A stretch of 64,000 nt of DNA from Fennellomyces sp. T-0311. Taxonomy: Eukaryota; Mucoromycota; Mucoromycetes; Mucorales; Lichtheimiaceae. The position numbers and the translations under genes were made by a program. Positions 57,138 through 64,000 of this stretch are shown piece by piece; within the stretch, counting starts at the first letter, position 1, and every line of letters starts with the position of its first letter. The stretch is taken from the NCBI GenBank assembly GCA_025266875.1, contig JALLLT010000064.1, forward strand, positions 1 to 64,000, written 5' to 3'. The notes below the pieces were generated by a model. That model had not been told where the DNA came from. It saw nothing but the letters and a program-made list of their open reading frames with translations, and did not search any database.

Positions 57138-58670
57138 TTACTGGGAAACAGGCTTTCGGATCATAGCATCGCGGCTGGCGCCAACACCGATCCATTCAAC
57201 TAAACGAGACAGAGATAGAGATTAGGCAAACAGATGAAAAAAAAGAACAGCAAGACGGAACAACTTACCAGGCACGCCAGACTCCTTTTCAACAAGCTCG
57301 ACATACTTTTTGGCGTTTTCGGGCAACTCTTCCCAAGTTCTGCATCGAGAAATATCGGTTTGCCAACCTGGGACTTCGATATACTGAACATCGACCTTAT
57401 CCAAAAGCGACAAGTCGGCTGGGAAGGAAGGCAAGGGTTTGCCATCGACATGGTAAGCGGTGGCGACCTTGATGGTAGGCAACTGATCCAAGATATCCAA
57501 CTTTGTAATGTTCAAACTGGTATATCCGTTGATCATGGTCGAGTACTTGACAACGACCATATCGAGCCAACCGCAACGACGCTTGCGACCGGTCGTCACG
57601 CCAAATTCGAAACCGACGCGTTGAAGGTACTCGCCCACATCGTTCAACTGTTCGGTTGGGAACGGACCACCACCGACACGCGTGGTGTAGGCCTTGACAA
57701 CACCAATGATCTTTTTGATCTTGGTGGGAGGCACGCCCAGACCGGTGCAGACACCACCGACGGCAGTGTTCGATGAAGTGACATAGGGGTAGGTGCCGAA
57801 ATCAATGTCCAGCATGAGCGCATTGGCACCTTCGACCAAGATCTTTTTGCCCTCCACCATCTTTTGATGCATGTACGCAACGCTGTCGACCACATGGGGA
57901 CGGAGACGTTCGGACAGTGCCCGGTAACGTGCCAGTTCACCTTCGACATCGTACTCGAAATGGCCGTATCGCTTGCGCTTGTTTTCAACCAGCACTCGGA
58001 ATTTGGCCGCAAATTCTTCAAAGTGGTAAAGGTGGTGCACGCGCAGACCCGAGCGCGAGGCTTTGGATGAATAGGCCGGTCCAATACCCTTCTTGGTGGT
58101 GCCGATGCTGCCACGTCCCAACTCGACTTCCTTTAATCCGTCAATGGTTTGATGCACGTCAAAGACGAGCTGTGCACGGTCCGAGATGAACAGACGATCC
58201 CCGCAGTCCAGGCCTTTGCTTTGAAGCTTCTCCAACTCGTCAAAGAACGACGGCAGGTGCACAACACAGCCAGCACCCACCAATGCAGTGCACGATGGGT
58301 TAATGAGGCCTAGATATATATGTCCGGTCAGCAGTCTAAAAAAAATTTTCTTTTTGTGCCGAGCTTAACGTACCGGAAGGAAGAATGTGGAAATCATACT
58401 TGACATCGCCAACGACAATGGTATGGCCAGCATTGTTGCCTCCCTGCGCACACACACGGTCCAACGAGTTTAGAATCCATCATAAACGAGAACCAACAGC
58501 AAAAGAAAGAGACAGAGAGAGCGAAAAAAAAGCCACACTCTATATACCTGGCAACGAGCGCACACATCGGCTTCACCGCAGAGAATATCAGAAAGCTTGC
58601 CTTTGCCTTCGTCACCCCATTGGGCGCCGAGAACGACGGAAAGGCCTTCGGTTGAGAGGAGCGAAGACAT
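57138..58670 (-). CDS. ADE12: Adenylosuccinate synthetase
   Basis: Four exons from 58670: 58548-58670, 58374-58443, 57269-58309 and 57138-57199 (introns 104, 64 and 69 nt); 431 residues, the usual length. Catalyses GTP-dependent joining of aspartate to IMP, the first committed step of AMP synthesis, in the cytosol. Signatures: [15 protein letters not shown] (GTP-binding P-loop-like motif with catalytic Asp), GGNNAGHTI (catalytic His), [19 protein letters not shown] (IMP loop), [38 protein letters not shown] and [10 protein letters not shown], and [13 protein letters not shown] near the end. The start 19 codons into the open frame is chosen because enzymes begin shortly before the WGDEGKGK motif. 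The neighbour downstream on the same strand is unrelated. All key residues are present, so the enzyme should be active. Confidence 0.95.
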
Positions 58671-58942
58671 GGTAGTGGTGGGTTTGTTTAGACGAAAGAG
58701 CCATTTTTTTGCCCGCTCCGCAACCATTCAAGATTGATATCCTGCTGATGAGCGAATCAAAACCCTTGTTGCAGACAGGGCTCCTCGTGTTTGGCGCAGA
58801 TCCCCGACCCATTCCTTTTCGCAATTGTATGCCTCCGGACACAGCGCTGTGAGTCATTGGGGGTATGAAACGCAGGTTTTTATTGGATGAAAAAAATAGG
58901 GTGGTAGTGCATCTATATATATATCTTTTTTGAAGAGGCAGA

Positions 58943-61900
58943 CTACTTGGAGAGCAAGTGCTTGCGGATGACATCGCTGAGCGTGGCAAAGTTGACGGGC
59001 TTGGAGATGTATGTCGAAAACCCACTTTCGAGACACTTTTGTGCCACATCGCTCATTACGTTGGCGGATAGCGCAACGATGGGTACTGGCCGATGCTCCG
59101 TGTGCTCGTTTTCCCACTGCCGGATTTCTCGCGTGGCCTCGTAGCCATCTACATATCAGCGTAGGCATTACAATCCATCTTTTTTCTCTGCACCACAACA
59201 AACGAACGCCGTTACCTTTGACGGGCATGAACAGATCACATAGGATCAGAGAAAAGTACGCCGGCGGTCGACTGTGGAACAGCTTGACGGCCTCGTCGCC
59301 ATCGCTCGCCACCTCCACATTCAATCCGACGCGTTCCAGGTACCGTGTTAATACTTTTTGGTTTACCAGATTATCTGTCATTTGCCGTCAGCATCCACAG
59401 GGGATAAAAAGTATGGTTTATGGGCAACCATGATCATGTCTTTTTTTACCTTCAACGAGCATGACGCGGAACCCTTTTCCACCCACATCCGCCTCCATGC
59501 GACGAAACACTTCCTTTTGTGTGGCCACGCGTTGTCGCGAAGAATCCGGAGCCGCTACAGGTGTCTCCTGCACATCATCCTGTTGCACCGTAGCCAGATC
59601 GTGATGATGCAAGCCAAAATACCAGTTGAGTTTGCTGCGCTTGATGGGTTTAAATACAAAACTGCAGTTGGCCGGCAGCAGTTCCGTTTCGCGCCCTTTG
59701 GCACTTTCCATAATAAGCGAGCGTTGCATGGGTGTCGTAATGACCAGCACATTGGCATCTTGATGCTGCAATGCACCTGCCACCACCCGTGTTATATCAA
59801 GCACCTGTTGATCCAGCGCCAAATTGATCACGATATAATCGTAGGCCGGCGCTTGCGGATACGCCAACAGTTGCACTGCTTCGATATGGTTCGTTGCCAT
59901 GGTCAACTGATAATCCTGGTGTTGGGAAATGCCGCCCAAGATGGCACGCAAGTGCTTGACGATCGTCTCGCGCGCATGATGCCAATCCGACACCGCCAAG
60001 ATCCGTAACGGTGATCCTCGACTGGGCGTTCGCGGGGGCAGGATCACCCCGGCATTGGGCGAGAGGAGTCCGAGATGCGGCGTGGAGGGCGGTTTGAGAT
60101 GGGTGACTACAATGGGTTTCTCGGCCGATTGGATGGTGGACGCGCTGAGAGACTGTCGGATACCGTTGCGCGCCGGTGGAGGCATCAGTCGCATGGATGC
60201 TGCCTTGTTCAGCAACGCATCTTGCAACAGTTCCATGGAACTCGGCAGATCCGCCGCCTGCGAGTGCTTTTTGGAATGCGCCAGTGGTGATGGCACAAAG
60301 AGGGACGCGTTGTTGTTGCTGCTGTTGCTGTTGGCGGGTGACGATGGAACGGGCGAGGCGGCGTGGCTGGCGGTGCATACGCTTGTTCTGAAGAACGGGT
60401 TGCTGTTGGTCTCATTTTGTGGTGTTTGCGGTCTCGGTCTCGTTTGCGGCGGGGGAATGGTGAATTGGACGGTAAAGAAGAACGTGGATCCTTCTCCCTT
60501 TTTGCTTTTGCATCGCATGGTTCCGCCGTGAAGTTCAATCAGCTGTCGCGATATGACCAGGCCAAGCCCACTGCCTCCGTGTTTTCGTGTGCTCTGCAAG
60601 GGTTTGCGGGTTTAATGGCTTTTAAAAAAGTGTCAAGGTGTTGTTACCCCACTTACAGAACTGTCCACTTGAGAAAACGGTTTAAACATGACAGCTTCGC
60701 CATCCGCATCGAATCCGGATCCGGTATCCACCACTTCAAACAACAAGGTCAACGCGTCATGGTCATAGTCAAGTTCTTGCACCGTGCACTGAGTAAATAT
60801 CTCTCCTTCCGTAGTAAACTTGATTGCGTTCTGCAAAAACCAGCCAAAAAAAAAGATGGGTTTGTGACACAACGCGATGCATACAAAGATATCCAAAAAA
60901 GAAGACTTACGCCAATCAAATTCAACAAGACTTGCCGCAACCGAACACGATCCCCCACAACCACATCGGGCACGTCTTCATCCACCCAAAAGCTAAGTTC
61001 CAGCCCCTTTTGAATGGCCAGCGTCGAGAGCAGTTCGTTTGCGTCCTCAATCATGGTGACCAAACTGAAAGGCTCGTATTCCAGCTTCATCATGCCCGCC
61101 TCGACCTTGCTCAAGTCCAGAATATCATTGATGACCACCAGCAACGATTCGGCCGACTGCTGGATGGTGTGCGCATAATCCAGCTGTTCGGGCGACAGTT
61201 CCGTATCGAGCAAAAAGTTGAGCATGCCGGTGATACCGATCAGGGGTGTTCGTATCTCTGAACCAAAAGAAAAATCATCCGTCAACGTCTTTCATGTTTT
61301 GCCAACCACTTTAGCTTTTTTTTCTAATACCGTGGGACATGTTGGACAAGAACCGCGTTTTACTTTCCATGGACTTTTGTGCCGCATCGTGGGCTTCTTT
61401 CAATTTGTGCTCCAGCAGTTTGTGATCGTTGATATCCGTACTGGCTTTGGTTTTTAACATGTTCCAAACGAGCATAGATAAAAAAAAACTTACCAAGTGC
61501 CAAACCAACGCACATCGCCCGTATCCAGCTCATCCACCGAAATGGATTTGACCAAGAACCAACGATACTCCTCCTCATGACTCGACAGTCGGATTTCACT
61601 TTGCCAGATAATGCCAGCGGTCCGATGCGGCAACAAGTCCGGAAGCTGGAGTTTATGCCGATCGTCCGGGTGCACTTGTGACATGAACCCGAATCCTTTG
61701 GTCCGATCAAACTCCAAGCCCGAGTAGCTTGTCCATTTCTCGTTGGCATACGTCACCCCCGTCCCAGGACTGAACGTAAACACAATCTGCGGTATGGCCT
61801 CGGCTAACAACCTGTACTTGCGTTCGTTGCTTTCGATTTCCATCTGTCGCAGGTTACTTTCCTTTGCAATGTGCTGATCATGGACATCCGTGCTAAGTCC

Positions 61901-64000
61901 CAACGCGTTAAACGAATCTTTTCTTTTCTTTTGTCATCTGTCATGCTCTTTTTTTACCATGTGCCTGATGGAATAAAAGCGTTAGCATGGTGGATTGCCT
62001 AAAATGGAAGACTTACCGAACCAATGAATAATGCGTCCTTTGAGATCACGTAGTGGTACAATGCGCCACAGGAAAAATCGATACACTCCATCGAATCGTC
62101 GTAGTCGATATTCTCCCGCGAAGCCGTTGCCTTGTTCAAACGCATTCTCCCAGGCCTTGTGACATACCGTTTGATCATCCGGGTGCATGTGTGATAGCCA
62201 TCCGGGCCCCAGATGCTCGTGCAAGGAGCGTCCGGTATATTGCAGTATTCGATTGTTGACCCACGTCACTTGGCCGGTCGTCGTCGAGCAAGTACTAAAA
62301 AAGCCACCCCCACCCGCCAATAGCATCAATATCTCCCGTACACCCGCACACCCGCACACCCACACACCTTTATTGAATGCAAAAAAAGATACTTACAATA
62401 CGTGAATCGGTATGCCATCAATCACCAACCGCAATAGACTCGATTTGGGTGCCACAAACAAATGCTCGATCCCATCCTTTGTTGATCCACTATCATTGCT
62501 CTTGTCTCCCGAACTGTTTGATCCATACGCTCTCCACTTGACGCGTGCCCGTCGTCGCGGCCTCAACCGTTTCAAGTTCCGTCGTCGATGCGCCGGTCGC
62601 GGCGGAGTGGGCTGCTCTTCCGCGGGAGGTGGTGGTGGGGTGATGGGAGTCGATCCCCACGCGTCAATGATGGCCATGGACGAGGGAGACAGTGCGCGTT
62701 CGGACGAAATGGAAGAGGATCTGGACAATACATCATTGGGTCGGCGACTATCGTGCTGCTGCGAAAAAGCCGAGGTATACGATGACATGGACGAGGCGGA
62801 CCACATGGGAGGTTGTTGTTGCTGTTGCTCTTCTTCATCCGGTCGATGCTCGGCCACCGTTTCCAGCGAATTCCGCATGAAACTATGGATCCCACTGAGA
62901 AACACTGGACTGGATGCATTGGGTGTCGACATTTGTGAGTCCGAAATAGGTGGATCCTCGCCCGACTTTTTTCGATTGCGTTTCACCGACGGTTTTCGTT
63001 TGGTCGAATTGGCTCGGCGGGCGTAATGGCGTTCGTGTTCCAGCGCGTTGGCGCAGCTAGTGGCAATGAACGGGGCCAGGGCATTCAGACTGGAGACCAG
63101 GTTGGAAGGGTACGGGACGACGGGAGATAGGAAGGAAAGGATGGCCAGGGGAGCAGGCGGGTTTTTGGAGGGTTGAGAATCGACCAGGGCGGAATCGATG
63201 GGATCGTCTTGGGATTTGTGGACGAGTGGGAGATGGATGACGGAATGGACGTTGGATGCTGGGGGTGGAAAGGGTATATGCGAACTCTCGTATGATTCTG
63301 GAGATGCCGGGTTGAATGCTTCGTCGTCGATGCCCGGTGTGGATTGGAAAAATGGATTGATATCGGGATCCATGATGGCTGGCGAAGGCGCAGGCGATTG
63401 TGACCATGGGGATGGCTGTTGTTGCTCGTATTCGTCATAGTCGTACAACACGCCTTCGTATTCCGTTGGATCCACGCTGTCGTCGATGTTGGGAGAATCA
63501 GCTAGGATTTCGCTGCCGTTGAACAGGTCGTCCGCGTCGCCTTCTTCCAGTTTGTGCAGACACGGCGTGGACACGATGGGTCGTCGGGCGCACTTGTCGG
63601 TGTGTTCCAGCAGCGCCCGCTTGAACATGTCTCTGCTGTCGTCGTGATGGAAATGGAACGGCGGACGTTGACTTTTGGGTCTGTACTCCCTGGACAAGAT
63701 GATGGTTGCGTTGCGTCGGATGATGCGATGGGCGCTTGGATTATTGAGCAGCGGTTCGGCCTCGTAATCCAAGGACTGCAGGCGATCAAAGCACCTGTTT
63801 CGCGGATCATGGTGGTTGTTTGTATGGTCGTGATTGTGTACAAAGTAATCTTTATCATGCAATACAGGTTGCGGCGGTCGGGTTACACCTGATTTGGACC
63901 ATGCAGCTTTCAGACCCCAGGCGCCTGTCCATGCGTCGCTTGTGTCTTGCGGCACCGCCAAGCACACGCGGATGGCATGGAACGACGATCCCGACAGAAT
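58943..64000 (-). CDS. Hybrid histidine kinase (GAF-like, two PAS, HK, two receiver), partial
   Basis: The gene enters from the right edge; visible exons: 62397-64000, 62017-62294, 61494-61917, 61331-61440, 60911-61257, 60657-60830, 59450-60593, 59216-59374 and 58943-59148; about 1481 residues visible. Order: a long Ser/Pro/Gln-rich region with GAF-like pieces (HAIRVCLAVPQDTSD, FIATSCANALEHE); PAS 1 (TWVNNRILQYTGRSLHE...HPDDQ); PAS 2 (FTFSPGTGVTYANEKW...HPDDRHK); a coiled linker; the H-box SNMSHEIRTPLIGI, formed only after splicing at 61331/61257; N-box NLIGNAIKFT; G1 DTGSGFD; G2 GGSGLGL; a degenerate receiver (YDYIVINLALD, no acidic pocket); and a canonical receiver (RVMLVEDNLVNQKVL, CDLFMPVKDGYEA with the phospho-Asp, Lys in ISKPVN). 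It should autophosphorylate and pass phosphate to an HPt protein. Signal unknown; PAS fits light, redox or small-molecule sensing. Confidence 0.9.

Noticed and set aside
57234..57776. Open frame of 180 codons on the plus strand
   Set aside because: Antisense to ADE12 exon 3.
62412..63026. Open frame of 204 codons with Cys/Gly runs
   Set aside because: Antisense to the low-complexity N-terminal region of the histidine kinase; poly-Gln codons read backwards give the runs.

Overview
The window looks like nuclear DNA of an early-diverging filamentous fungus, most likely Mucoromycota. The genes carry many short introns (about 45-75 nt, GT-AG, phases conserved between paralogues), intergenic DNA is AT-rich, and the content is typical: an ENA-type P-ATPase, a Gti1/Pac2 (WOPR) regulator, a UGO1-type carrier, ADE12, SulP sulfate permeases, Dal5-type transporters and a hybrid histidine kinase. 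No tRNA, rRNA or CRISPR array was seen. All splice models were worked out by hand from reading frame, splice sites and comparison between paralogues; no transcript or database evidence was used.

Left part (1-15 kb) is accessory DNA: a 9 x 22 bp array of hairpin-forming repeats, a decayed gene, a dead Tc1/IS630-like transposon with terminal inverted repeats, a PD-(D/E)XK-like gene with an in-frame stop, a small membrane protein, and a tandem cluster of three spliced genes for unrecognised small secreted cysteine proteins (plus a possible fourth relic and a 52-residue zinc-finger gene).

Middle part (15-34.6 kb) holds housekeeping and regulatory genes: UGO1 (+) converging on the P-type ATPase (-), a CDS1-like gene (-), a probable multi-pass membrane protein (-), a Dal5-type transporter (+), the WOPR regulator (+) and the first sulfate permease (+).

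Right part (34.6-64 kb) holds a second sulfate permease with the same exon plan as the first, two more Dal5-type genes on the minus strand (one dead, one apparently intact), a seven-exon gene of a PD-(D/E)XK-like family, coding-derived and short tandem repeats, an unrecognised 531-residue protein, a 234 bp MITE-like element, ADE12 (-) and a hybrid histidine kinase (-) that runs off the right edge.

Common threads are nutrient transport (sulfate, Na+/K+, organic anion or ureide) and recent local duplication (SulP x2, Dal5-type x3, secreted family x3-4). The most unusual observations are the secreted family with shared promoter blocks, a conserved 18-nt micro-exon followed by a non-canonical GA donor in two Dal5-type genes, and the two PD-(D/E)XK-like genes.
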